Of a stretch of 64,000 bases of DNA, positions 34,361 through 44,714 are shown one piece after another. The notes below the pieces were generated by a model. The model did not search any database and was not told where the DNA came from. It saw nothing but the letters and a program-made list of their open reading frames with translations. Origin of the DNA: Mallotus nudiflorus. Taxonomy: Eukaryota; Streptophyta; Magnoliopsida; Malpighiales; Euphorbiaceae. Each line of letters begins with the position of its first letter. Within the stretch, counting starts at the first letter, position 1. The position numbers and the translations under genes are program-made. The stretch is taken from contig CANTUR010000004.1 of NCBI GenBank assembly GCA_947683625.1, forward strand, positions 1 to 64,000, written 5' to 3'.

Positions 34361-35320
34361 ACTTCTAAGCCTTTAACTTATCTTGTGGAAGTACCCCATG
34401 CTTGAGATACTGAATAATCAGTTTCATCCATTCTGCTACTTCTTGGATATCTATGATCTCTGCCTCCTCGGTACTTGGTTTCATAATTTCCTTAGTAAGC
34501 TCCAGCTTTTTAAATGTTTGATTATTTTTTACTACTGATTTTGCTAGTGAATTTGCCTCTAAGTTTTCACTTCTGGAAATTCGGATGATTTCATATTGTC
34601 CCCCCATCTTGTTCTAGCTTCTTTAGGAGCTGTTTGACTTTCTCAACATACTTGGTAATGCTTGGCTCATTGATTTGGTATTTTCCTCTAATTTGGTTTA
34701 CTATTAGTTGTGAATCAGAGTGTATCTTGAGATGCTCAGCTCTAACCTCTATAGCTAACTTCAACCTTAGGATGAATGATTCATAGTTGGCTATATTATT
34801 AGTGGCTTTGTATTTTATTTGAACTGTATATCTGATAGTGACCCTGTATGGCACTTTAAGGATGACTCCAGCACCAGATCCTTAGATGGATAAGGCTCTG
34901 TCTATATATAACTTCCAATCCAAGCATCTAGAAAGGGCAAAGTCTTCTATTGTCATCTCTTTTACAAAATCTGCTAAAGTTTAGGCCTTGATTTGCTATC
35001 GAGGTTCATAACTTATGTCTAGTTCTTTGAGCAATATCGACCATTGAACCAATTTGCCAGATGTCTCAGGTCTTTGTAAGATTTTCCTTAATAGGAATCT
35101 AGATCTTATAATAATTGAGTGAGCTTGAAAATAATGCTTGAGTTTCTAGGATGTGTGTACAACAACCATAGCTAATTTATCTAGTTTAGGAAACCAGACT
35201 TCTAATCCTCTAAGTATTTTGCTAATTAGTACACCAGATTTTGCTAGCTTCCTTCCTCCCTAACCAGTATTGATGCAATTGACTCCTGACTGATAAAGAG
35301 ATATATGTACAAAACTTCTC
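34361..35320 (-). pseudogene. RNase H (second, Tat-type)
   Basis: Two well-preserved minus-strand segments. 34591-34854 reads YKATNNIANYESFILRLKLA, then '..AEHLKIHSDSQLIVNQIRGKYQINEPSITKYVEKVKQLL'. 34365-34607 reads 'YEIIRISRSENLEANSLAK'. This is the extra RNase H domain (aRNH) carried by Tat elements, with E (YESF, usually YEAL) and D (SDSQ) catalytic residues in place. Text toward 35300 holds the linker and the degraded first RNase H. Confidence 0.85.
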
Positions 35321-36420
35321 CAGGGATTAGCCTATTGAGGAGAGGTGGTGGGGTAAGGAACCTCTTGATGTCTTCGAAAGTAGCATGACATTCTTCATTC
35401 CGTACAAACTTATTGGAGTTTTTTAAGGCTTAGAATAGTGGTAAACATCATTTGGCTAAACAAGAGATGAAATGCCCTAAAGTTATTATCCTACCATTTA
35501 GCTTCTAGAGCTCATTTAATGATGTCGGAGTTTTCATCTTAAGTATGGCCTCCATCTTTTCTGGATTAGCCTCAATTCCTCTATAGGATATCATGAATCC
35601 TAAGAATTTGGCTACCTTTACCCTAAAAACACACTTCTCTGGATTAAACTTGATCTGGTATTGGTCAAGTATTCAAAGGATTTGATCAAGATCATTGAAG
35701 TATTGCTTTGTATATTGGCTCTTAACAATGATGTCATGCATATATACCTTTACATTTTTCCCAATTTGATCTTGGAACATATGATTCATCAGCCTTTGGT
35801 ATGTTGCTTTGGCATTCTTTAGTCCAAAGGGCATAACCTTGTAGTAATAAAGACCTTCGTGAGTGATAAACAACGTCTTCTCTTGATCTTCTTTCTTCAT
35901 TAGTATTTGAGGGTACCCTTGAGCAGCATCCACAAAGCTATACAAGCAATGACAGGCAGTTGAGTCTATTAGCTAATATATCATTGGCAATAGAAAGATG
36001 CCTTTGGGGAATGCCTTGTTGAGATCGGTATAGTCCACACATATTATGTACTTTCCATTTGACTTTTTTTATTAACACCACATTAGCTACCTATTTTGAG
36101 TGTGTTACTTCTCTAATGAATCCAGCTTCTAGTAATTTCTTTATTTCCTTAGTGATCACCTTCTGTCTTTTATATGCAAAGTTTCTCTTTTTTTGAACAA
36201 CGGGTTTAACTTTTGGCTTGATGTTCATATTATGCGAGGCAATTTGAGGATCTACTCCAATGATCTCAAATGCTTTAAAGGCAAAGCTGCTTTAATGTTT
36301 GATGAGGACCTTACTTATTTTATGCTTAACTTTGCCATTAAGCTCATTGTTGATTCTGATTGTTTGTCCCTCATCGATTTATAAGGTCTGGACCTGGTCA
36401 ACCAGCTTAGGATTGGCTCC
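35321..36420 (-). pseudogene. Reverse transcriptase (Tat)
   Basis: The minus-strand segment 35673-35945 reads MYSFVDAAQGYPQILMKKED, then '..KTLFITHEGLYYYKVMPFGLKNAKATYQRLMNHMF' and 'VKVYMHDIIVKS'. The catalytic YVDD is YMHD, one aspartate lost. The upstream finger region (usually NKACPKDPFPLP) lies toward 36000-36100 but is badly decayed. Downstream text near 35530-35660 corresponds to 'GIEANPEK' and thumb. Confidence 0.85.
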
Positions 36421-36499
36421 TTATTTCTCAACTTCCAAAGATTCTAGAGGGAATGCTTCCATCTAGGCCTCGACAACCAGCTAATAGCATTGTCTAGCC

Positions 36500-36960
36500 A
36501 TATGCTAATTTCTGTGAATTATTATAACGTGAACTTCAAGAGGAATCTTCATGGTCAAATGCCTAATACTTGTGACTGCATCAATCTTATAGAGGAGTGG
36601 TTGGCCTATGATGCCATTGTATATGAGAGGAAGATCTAGCATATTGAATAGGGCTTTGACAACTTTCATATCCCTAATATCTCGATCACCAAATTCTAAC
36701 CTTAGTTCTACTAGTCCCATTAGTTATATGATTCCTCCATAAAAGCTTGTAATGGGATTCCGAATAGCCTTCAAATCATTAATAGAACCTCCCATCACCT
36801 TATAAGCATTCCAAAAGAGTGTGTTGATAGCACTGCCATCATCAATCAATAATCTTTTTACTAAGTAGTTATTAATGAAAGCACTCACCACTAAGGCACC
36901 ATTGTGAGGATACTGAATGTGTTTCCTGTCGTTCAGACTAAATGTGATGGTTTGCTTCCT
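36500..36960 (-). pseudogene. Aspartic protease region (Tat)
   Basis: The minus-strand segment 36505-36720 (MGLVELRLEFGDRDIRDMKV..FNMLDLPLIYNGIIGQPLLYKI) matches the C-terminal half of Tat proteases (..F.V.D.P..YN.ILGRP.L). The upstream active-site loop is visible in other frames as a 'LLIDDGSAINTL' text near 36830-36855. A loop of this kind normally reads V.VD.GSS.N.L. Confidence 0.75.
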
Positions 36961-37394
36961 TTCAGAGGTGGGGTCTTCTTCCTTTTAAGTTCTTTTGGGC
37001 TTTCTTTCAATTGCCTCTCCTTCGATAATCATGTTGATAACTCCTACCACTTCATTATGAGCTTTCTTTGGCTCTGAATTTTCTCTATCTTGATCTTCTG
37101 GGTCTCTATTCCTTCTAGTCGTGTTAGTGAAGTTACCAAGTTTCCCATTCTATATTAATTTTTCTATAGCATTCTTGAATTCTCGACATGCCTCGGTATT
37201 ATGCCTATAGTCCTTGTGGTATTGACAATAGTACCTCCTATCTTATATGGCCCTCTTGGTTGGACTTAGCCTTCTAATTGGGATTATGCCTAAGCCACTT
37301 TGTCTAATCCACATGAGGATTTTAGATCTAAAGGTGTTTAGTGGTGTGTACTTCTCTGCCTCCTTTTTGAACCCTTACACCCAATTTTTGAAGT

Positions 37395-38410
37395 TTGTTC
37401 GTTAGAATCTGGGCCTTCTTGGTTCTAACCTTTCATCTTTTCTGATAGGTGCTTTCTTTTCATCCCAGTGCACCCTCTTATCTTTATCCATCTTTATCAT
37501 CTTTATCGCCACAACCATCACCTCAGCGAAGGTGCTAGGTTCTTTGGTCATGATATTGTCTTTGAGCTTCCCTAACCGAGTCCCATTCTTTAAGGCCTCT
37601 ATGGCTACTTTATCAATCAAAATTTTAATCTGCATAGCTACCTTATTAAATCTATCCAAATAGCTTCTCAATTTTTCTATGGCCTCTTATCTACACATCC
37701 GAAGGTCATTGATGTTTTTGGAAGGAGGAACATTAGTGATAAACCGAGTTTGGAATTTCTCAACTAATGCCTTAAAGGATGAGAAAGAATTCTTAGGAAG
37801 CCGATGGAACCACTTTTGAGCATTCTTGGTGAACATACTAGGAAAGACTCTACACATGATTCCACCATTTACATTCTGAAGTAGCATCCTGGTCCTGAAT
37901 AAGGATATATGGTTGATTGGATCCCTGGTCATATCAAACTAATCTAGCTAAGGCATTTTGAAATTGGTTGGGATCTCTGTCCTTATTATTCTGTTTACAA
38001 AGGGTGTCTTTCCTTTCAAAATGCATTCATCTTCTTTCCTCGGTCCAGTACTAGCTTTATACATGACTTCTTCAACTTTCTAAGCTATCTTTGAGTCATA
38101 TAGGGCCAAGATTGTTAAGCTAGATTCTTATTTTGGAGCCTTATGACTTTCTTTATTTCCACACGACACATTCAGAGCTCCAACTAGTGTTGCTACATTA
38201 TTTTCAGAGGGGTTACTCTGGGATTATTGCCCTGGATTAAGGCATTCAACTGTTATTACATTAGGAGCATCTAGATTTGGATTTTTTGGATCATTGCTTC
38301 TTTACTTAATAAAGGTAGGTTGAGTGTTTGGGTTACTGTGTGTAGGTTGGGTCTGTTGTTACGCTATAGAAGAGCATAATAAGGGAAGTTGATGCCTAGT
38401 GTTAGCCATC
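37395..38410 (-). pseudogene. gag (Tat)
   Basis: 37687-37932 encodes a gag core: 'DPINHISLFRTRMLL', 'RVFPSMFTKNAQKWFHRLPKNSFSSFKALVEKFQTRFI'. 37402-37671 continues: 'LRSYLDRFNKVAMQI..KVAIEALKNGTRLGKL'. Together they match Tat gag (D...H...F...M, W...L...SI.S...L...F...F). Upstream the frame, with stops, runs to an ATG near 38409 (MANTRHQLPLL). The C-terminal zinc-knuckle zone (37000-37390) is poorly preserved. Confidence 0.82.
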
Positions 38411-38647
38411 CTTGGGTATTACTAGTTGGAGTGTATGCTCCGGGTGGAACCTATTATGAAGGTCCAACATGCTAAAAGGGTGCTAATGGAATTATTAGCT
38501 GAATGAGTGTTTACGGGTTGATTAGAGGAATAGGGGCTGATTAATGTGTGCATCTGATGTTAAGATTGATGGTGACCTAGAAGTTATGATGCCAATGTAG
38601 ATGCTTAATGGCTTTTAACTCAAGAGTTTCCTATATATAGCGCCACT

Positions 38648-39043
38648 TGATAACTTATTTCTGGTACTCCCAAGTTTAAACCTTATGAGAAATCAAAGAA
38701 GGGTAAGATGAGAGGTGAGAGGATCCCCACAAACCCTCTGATGCCTAAGTTAGAGAATGTAAAGAGTGAGTTTAGAGAGATAAAGAGAGAAAATAATATA
38801 AGAGAATAGAATGAATGAGAATGAGGGATATGAGATCCTATTTATAGGGATAGCGATGCTCAAACTTGAGAGGAATATGTTTCTCTTTAATGAAAGTCTT
38901 ATGCCTATTTGGAGAATATTTATTTATATCCAAGCTCCTTAATTGGGAATCCTTCTCCTATTTGATTTGAATATCCTCCATCTACAAGTCCTATATAGGA
39001 AAATAAACCTTTAATAGAATATGAATATGTATATAGGGTATCA
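38648..39043 (-). repeat. 5' LTR of the Tat element (about 396 bp)
   Basis: On the minus strand it runs from TGATACCC (39043) to ..TTATCA (38648), so its ends carry the inverted repeat TGATA/TATCA. A TATAAATA box is at 38839-38846 (minus). Two bases downstream of the LTR end is TGGCGCTATATATAGGAA, the probable primer site (38628-38645); I cannot assign its tRNA. The U3 start also appears as the fragments at 25093-25160 and 25251-25313. Confidence 0.78.
38839..38846 (-). promoter_or_regulatory. TATA box of the Tat LTR
   Basis: TATAAATA on the minus strand, roughly mid-LTR, in the U3 position. Confidence 0.55.
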
Positions 39044-39983
39044 GTTAAAATCAATAATTCTTAATGTACATAATTTAAAAAATATCTTATAAATTCTTCG
39101 AAACAATAAGTGAGGTATTCAATTATGTGTGATGAGCTTTAACAACTTTAAAAAACATGGGAAATCAAAATAACCTTAGGACATGTTATTCCCAAAATTA
39201 ATCTATCTTGTTCACACCCTAATTGGGAAAGACTTTTTAAACAAGACTTACATTTAGAAATCGAGCTAACTAATATATTACTAAGGCTTAAGACCTCAAT
39301 TCACCAATAATATTACATACATATATATGTGGGCTTATCTATGTTTATTAGTTGTAATTAAGTTTGAGCTCTAAAAATATTAGAAATATATATAATTGAT
39401 ATAAATAATTCACTTTTAAAAAATTATTAGTAATACAAATTTATATATGTTTTTAACTATTAGAAGAAAGGTATAAAAAGCTTAGTTTAGCCAATCAAAA
39501 ATTTATAGTTGGAATATTAAAAATAAGTACACGTAGACAATTAATTCTATATATTAATTGTAAATTAAACTAAGTGTAGGGGTTTTACAGAGTATAAACT
39601 ATGAACTTATATTCTTAAATGATAAACATTGTGTATTAGGAATAACTTTATATATCCTAAACTATATTAATATTTATAAATTGCTAATTAGCCTCATTTT
39701 CATAATCAATCCACCTGGTACACCTCATTTTCAAAACTATGGAACGTATAGTTGCTTTTTACATACTTGTCCCTCAACTCTTTCCTAGTTTAATCTGTTA
39801 GTGATATGTTCTAAGTTAATTGTGTAATGGTCATATTTTGACTTTATCATATATTGATTATGATTAAAATTTAATTTCCGTTACATTTTGTTCATGGATT
39901 TCCAATAATGATATCAAAGCCACTTGTAATTTGATTAAATTGATTTTATCATATATGTTACATCATATGTGTAGAATTTATTT

Positions 39984-40027
<44 letters not shown>

Positions 40028-40418
40028 TTAAAAATTTATGATTGTACACTATTTTATATCGTGTGAGAAAATCACACATGATTGTCCATTTAACAAATTT
40101 ATTCAATATATCGTATAATATATTATTTTCTTTCTCAATCCGAGATTACCTTATATTGTAAAATATTAATTGTGAAAAATTAATTTATAAGACCCAAAAC
40201 AAGAAAAGCCTCAATTTGAAACGTTAATAATTAAAATTTGATAAATTTAAAAAGCAGAATTAGTTATGGTTTGAAAAAAAATATATTTTTTGAGTGATTT
40301 TAGGTAAAATAAAAAATATTTGAGTGATTTAAAGTAGAAATACACATAATATATAAATACTTTTAGAATTTAAATATTATGGAAATATGTATTATAAAAT
40401 TATAATCTAATAATTCAT
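39044..40418. other. AT-rich spacer, no gene seen
   Basis: About 1.4 kb between the Tat 5' LTR and the inverted repeat. It holds an (AT)n run at 39987-40025 and nothing I can assign. It may be the remains of the 3' flank of the NBS-LRR fragment. Confidence 0.6.
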
Positions 40419-40442
40419 GCAAATTGTTAATTTTTACTTTTT

Positions 40443-40652
40443 CTTTAATTTGTATTTTAATAAACTGATACTAAAATAATCATTCCATATGTCATTTGAT
40501 TCAATACTAGATTTGCAAATTTTGGTTAGCATATATATCTTGTTAATATTTTAAATAATGTTTCGCTAACCAAAATTTGCAAATCTAGTATTGAACCAAA
40601 TGATTTATGGAATGATTTTTTTTAGTATCAGTCTACTAAAATACAAATTAAG
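40443..40652. repeat. Inverted repeat, two 88-bp arms
   Basis: Left arm 40443-40530, right arm 40565-40652, 34-bp AT-rich loop. The arms match at most positions: the inner 30 bp (actagatttgcaaattttgg and neighbours) are identical, with a handful of mismatches and a small indel outward. Weaker pairing extends outward to about 40419 and 40675. No transposase or clear target duplication is seen. It could be a foldback or MITE-type element, or a hairpin-RNA locus. The right arm runs up to the NBS-LRR remnant. Confidence 0.88.
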
Positions 40653-40689
40653 ACAAAAAGTACAAACTGCATATTGGTGTTTTCCTGCA

Positions 40690-41075
40690 ATTATGACTTA
40701 TAAAAAAATTAAGGAAGAGAGCAGACCTCCCTCTGGGAAAAAAATCTTGTTCCAATCTTCTCCCTTCTCCTTTCTCCTTTCTCCTTTCTCTTTTCGACAC
40801 CTCTATTCCAACAAAGGACATTTCTAGATACATAGAGTAGATAGGGAAGAGGGCAAACCTCCCTCTAGCATGAGTTGAATGTTAGGGCAGTCAATGACTG
40901 TCAACTCTTTAAGGCATGGAAGATTTTGCAGCCCCAGATCATTTAGACGGGTAAGATTCTTAAAGTCGCAGATTCTTAGGCAGGCTAGAGATAAGGGAAG
41001 TTGCTCGCCTGGTGAAACTGAAGTAGAAGGCAGTGGATGTGTTGTGGAATTTGGGTTAATTTCTACCAATAACAA
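40690..41075 (-). pseudogene. NBS-LRR resistance-protein C-terminus, fragment
   Basis: Minus-strand translation from about 41040: LPLSLACLRICDFKNLTRLN, then 'DLGLQNLPCLKELTVIDCPNIQLMLEGGLPSSLSTLCI'. After an in-frame stop comes 'KCPLLE', a stop, 'RCRKEKGE', and 'EKGEDWNKIFFPEGG'. This is the last leucine-rich repeats and C-terminus of plant CC-NBS-LRR proteins (R13L1-like), which typically end 'SSL..L.I..CPLLE.RC.KEKGEDWPKI'. There are two stops, a small in-frame duplication of a gaaaggaga unit, and loss of everything upstream of about 41075 (an LTR starts at 41164). In such proteins the LRR senses pathogen effectors. Dead fragment. Confidence 0.8.
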
Positions 41076-41163
41076 TAAATTCTCTTTGAAAACTATTACA
41101 CAAGTGACTAGAGTGAAAATAATTATACAAAAAATTCACATCAAGGTAGATTCCCAAGAATTA

Positions 41164-41538
41164 TGGTGAGTCACAATGGTCCACTTAAATACCACACTCC
41201 TACACATAATTTTATTAAAATAAGTAATTTAATAGCATAATAATTCATGATAACTATACCCGACAATATATATTAAATAGACATAAAAAAAATAACAATA
41301 AAATTTAACAAGGTTCGGCAAATTATGCCTATGTCCTCGGATACTACCAAAATAATATTTCACTAACTTGAGTAAATATTTACAAGAGAGAGAAATAATA
41401 TAATTGTCTAAATATAAGAGAGGAGGCAATTTTGGGATGAAAGGGATAAATAAACCAAAGGGGTGGAGGAGTCTTTTATAACCAAGAGATCCCCCATTTC
41501 CTTATAACAAAATAATGTGGGATTTTCCAAAACCAACA
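41164..41538 (-). repeat. 3' LTR of the minus-strand copia element (375 bp)
   Basis: Minus strand TGTTGGTTTTGG...CACCA. A TATAAAAG box lies at 41473-41480 (minus). It is preceded by the polypurine tract AGGTGGAGAT (rc of 41539-41549). It matches the plus-strand LTR at 56155-56531 throughout, including the 'cccgac..tatacc' region. Confidence 0.85.
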
Positions 41539-41549
41539 AATCTCCACCT

Positions 41550-42723
41550 TGGCAAATTCCACACAATTATCTCACAAATCCAATCTTCAGTAGTGTTTGA
41601 AAATTTCAACTTTTAACAATATTGACCAAGTCTAAACAATGTTTAAACTTGAGCATAGTTACCACTTTTATCATCATATCAGCAAGATTCTCAATGGTCA
41701 AAATCTTCTGGATTATAACTCCACCTTATTCCAGAATATCCCATACAAAGTGATATTGAACATCGATATGCTTTGTCCTTGCATGATAAACATGATTCTT
41801 TGTTAAATAAATAGCACTTTGACTATCACAATTCACTTTGATGTGCTTCTGCTCCATTCTTAGTTCACCAAGCAACCCTTGAAGCCAAATTGCCTCCTTT
41901 ACAGTCTCTGTAATTGCCATATACTCTGCTTCTATAGTAGATAAAGCAACTGTTGACTATAAGGTGGACTTCAAACTGATTAGTGCACTTGCAAGAGTAA
42001 ACACATAAATAGTAGTTAATCAACACTTATCCAAATCACTAGCATAGTCAGAATCACAATACCTAACTATACACTGATCATTTTGACTATCCTGCTGAAA
42101 TACCAAACCAACATCTACAATGTTTAGAATATACTATAAAATCAATTTCATAACTTGCCAATGCTCCTTTCCAGGATCATGCATGTACCTACTCACAACC
42201 CCAATTGCCCATGAAATATTAGGCCTCGTACACACCATTGCATATATCAAACAACAAACAACACTAGCATACAGTACTTTTGATATGTATTCCCATTCTA
42301 CATCATTCTTTGTTAACATGGATGCACTAAGTTTGAAATGAGGAGCAAGTGATGTACTAACTGATTTTGACTTCTCATTCATGCCAAAACGCTTTAGTAC
42401 CTTCCTTAGATATTCTTTTTAAAAAAAACAAAGCCTCCCAAATTTCCTTTCTCTAGATATTTCCATGCTAAAAATCTTCTTTCCTTTACCGAGATCCTTC
42501 ATCTCAAGCCTCCCCAATTTCCTATCTTTGGATATTTCTATTCCGAGAATCTTGTTTGCTTCATTGAGATCCTTCATCTCAAACTCCCTGTTCAATTGAG
42601 TCTTTAATTTCTCAATTTTTGTCTGACTCTTAGAAGGTATCGACATATCATTAACATAAAGAAGAAGATATGTAAAAGATCCATTTTGTAGCTTGTGCAA
42701 ATACACACATTGATCTATCATAC
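41550..42723 (-). pseudogene. copia RT C-terminus and RNase H
   Basis: Minus-strand segments: 'YLLLYVNDMSIPSKSQTKIEKLKTQL..EFEMKDLNEANKILGIEIS' (42419-42721; catalytic YVDD is YVND), then 'MNEKSKSVSTSLAPHFKLSA', 'CCLIYAMVCTRPNISWAIGVVSRYMHDPGKEHW' (42134-42382). RNase H follows as 'MAITETVKEAIWLQGLLGEL..KHIKVNCDSQSAIYLTKNHVYHARTKHIDVQYHFV' (41726-41920), where the D of CDSQSA is present. Within 42419-42560 a 66-bp stretch (EMKDL.....ILGIEIS.. and EMKDL....KIFSMEIS..) is tandemly duplicated, an odd local duplication in this copy only. Confidence 0.86.
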
Positions 42724-43030
42724 CTCAAATTTGACTATCCCTAAAAAGGTTTAATCATGAAACAAACCTCTGAGATGACTAGAGTATACTCATTCATAAC
42801 ACCTCTGAAGTTTGCAACCTTAAAAAACCTAATTGACGCCACCAGTGTGTAAAATCGATCACTAAGCTATTAAGTTATACTCCGACCTTACAAAATACAA
42901 ATTATCAAAATAATGAGAAGCTTATTTTAAGAATTCCTTTCTCGAAACACTTAGCTTGTAAGACTAATATTCATTTCGTTAGACCGAGACCCAACTTTAT
43001 GAAAAAATAGAAATCGATTTTGATAAAACT

Positions 43031-43450
43031 GACTTTGGAAACACGTCCAGAGGGCTCCAAAACCTCTAGAAGTGGTCCCAAAATGGTCCAACACAACCCA
43101 GGAATTAGCATGTATCATTTAGAAGTGCACATAGAGCTATAAACACCCCTAGGCGTCATATGCAAAAATTGAAGCCAAATCAGGCAAAATGGACTTTAGA
43201 AACACATTTGGAAGGCTCTAAAACCTCCAAAATAGTCAAACAACAAGAGAATTAGTGCGTATCGCTTAGAAGTATGTGCATACACCCCTAGGCATAACGT
43301 GCTAAAATTGAAGCCGAATTAGACTAAACAAACTTTAAAAACGCATCCAAAAGGCCCAAAAACCCTAGGGACCAACTTCAAAAAAGCCCATGTAATCCCC
43401 GGTTGGAGCATGTAACATATGAAAGAGCGCATGAGAGCGCATATAACCAT
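43031..43450 (+). repeat. Degenerate tandem repeat in the Ogre-like LTR
   Basis: Three units start at 43031, 43192 and 43331 (periods 161 and 139). Shared elements in order are gactttggaaacacgtcca, 'ggctccaaaacct', 'ggaattagcatgtatc.ttagaagt', 'acacccctaggc' and 'aaaattgaagccaaat'. The third unit is the most diverged. Confidence 0.75.
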
Positions 43451-43502
43451 GTGCACTTCGCATGGCCATGCCTATACCCCCCCTATTCTACACATTTTTC
43501 AC

Positions 43503-43510
43503 TATAAATA
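43503..43510 (+). promoter_or_regulatory. TATA box of the Ogre-like LTR
   Basis: TATAAATA about 45 bp upstream of a CA-rich segment, in the U3/R position of the LTR. Confidence 0.55.
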
Positions 43511-44696
43511 GACATCTCCACACACCATTTTAAAAGGGGGGGAGCAAGTGGAAACACACACACTAAAAAATCTATTCGATCAAAGGTACTATAAACCCCT
43601 TTCCAAATAGTTTTTGCTCTCCCACTACCTTTTTCTTAGGAGATTATATCTCTTTTCCACCAAACCAAGCCTTATCTTTGTCAAAGCATGCTTAAAAGGT
43701 ATATAAACTAGCATCATTCTGTTATCATTTTGAACGTCTCGACGAGGAAAGCTTAATAATCCCTCAAAGTTAAAGCTTCAAAACCCATACAAACTTAGTC
43801 AAGTCTGAGGACCACACAATCATTTTATTATGTTTATTTTATCACATTGCATTTTATTTTATTGTCACTAGCCTTTGGGAATATTATTGTGCTTATGTGA
43901 TGAGACTGCCAATTTTTCATGCTATATGAATAATTTATGCTTTATTATGCTCATTTCATATCATCATTCTACATCCTCTAGTTTCGAAACATGAAACCAC
44001 ATCATAAATATCAATAATGTGAAAAGTTCATATCTTGGAATAGAGTCATAATGTTTTCAGTCCAATAATGGCATCATGCATCCCCTATATTATCATTATA
44101 TATCATTATAGCATAAATAATCATTGCAAACATGCATGATCATCTGCATTTTGCTTTCTCTTTTAAGTGATCAATTGTCCATTACTTATCTCATTGTTCA
44201 TGTAATCAAGCAAGCTATGTGAATGGTCATATTTACCTTGCAGATTCATCATATCTAAATTAGATTTGCTTTTCCCTAATCTCTTTTTTTCCCTTTTATA
44301 TGTATTTTATTAGGAAAGCAATGTAATAGTAATATCTTTAGCTTTAACTTTCACTATTTAATGAATTATGTGAATGCTATACAAACTATCATTACCGAAA
44401 CTATTATGTTGTGGTAGCTATACATTGAACATCATATAATGAGTAATAGTTAAAAAAGTATATGCGATCCCCCAAACTCAGAAATCTCTACTCGGGGCAA
44501 TAATCTTTAAGTGACCCGATGTTGTCCCTTTTTTTCTTGATTTTTAGTGACTCCATAAAAAAAAGTCTCTCATTCTTCCTAAGACCAATCATTTGTCCCT
44601 ATTCGATAAAGTTGACATGTCCCTCAGAAATAAAAAGACCCTTACAGAACCAATTCGCCTCAAAACTCAAAATAAGACATTACTGGTCGCTCACAG

Positions 44697-44714
44697 TGGT
44701 GACTCTACTGGGGA
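44697..44714 (+). other. Primer binding site of the Ogre-like element (tRNA-Arg type)
   Basis: TGGTGACTCTACTGGGGA lies one base after the LTR end. Ogre-type elements usually have TGGCGACTC.GCTGGGGA, complementary to a tRNA-Arg. The C-to-T and G-to-A differences fit decay by cytosine deamination. Confidence 0.8.

Larger units (their letters stand above)
25251..39043 (-). mobile_element. Tat-clade Ty3/gypsy element with antisense ORF, nested and inactive
   Basis: A minus-strand element about 9.4 kb long once the 4.4-kb Tekay insertion (26316-30736) is discounted. The 5' LTR is at 38648-39043; the 3' LTR survives only as a fragment (25251-25313). Internal order on the minus strand is gag, protease, RT, RNase H, integrase. 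A plus-strand (antisense) ORF follows at 31312-33037, then a minisatellite at 25680-30880. Antisense ORFs and hypervariable tandem repeats between pol and the 3' LTR are known features of the Tat group (e.g. RIRE2, Grande, Ogre relatives). RT and integrase retain Tat signatures, but all frames are broken. Confidence 0.85.
41164..42745 (-). mobile_element. Ty1/copia element, 3' half (RT end, RNase H, LTR), Tork-like
   Basis: Minus strand: RT end 42419-42721, RT/RNase H linker 42134-42382, RNase H 41700-42000, polypurine tract next to the LTR at 41538. It is truncated at about 42745, where an Ogre-like LTR begins. Closely related text on the plus strand at 55020-56531 is colinear. The missing upstream part of this copy may be the minus-strand block at 51965-53117, on the far side of the Ogre-like element. 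Confidence 0.82.
42846..44695 (+). repeat. 5' LTR of the Ogre-like element (left border approximate)
   Basis: Ends ..gctcaca just before the primer site. A TATAAATA box at 43503-43510 is followed by a CA-rich start region (cacacacacactaaaaaat), probably R. U3 contains a tandem repeat starting near 43031, 43192 and 43331 (gactttggaaacacgtcca-type). The left border was placed at a tgtgtaaaatcgatc after the end of copia homology, but this is a guess; there is no second LTR to compare with. Confidence 0.6.
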
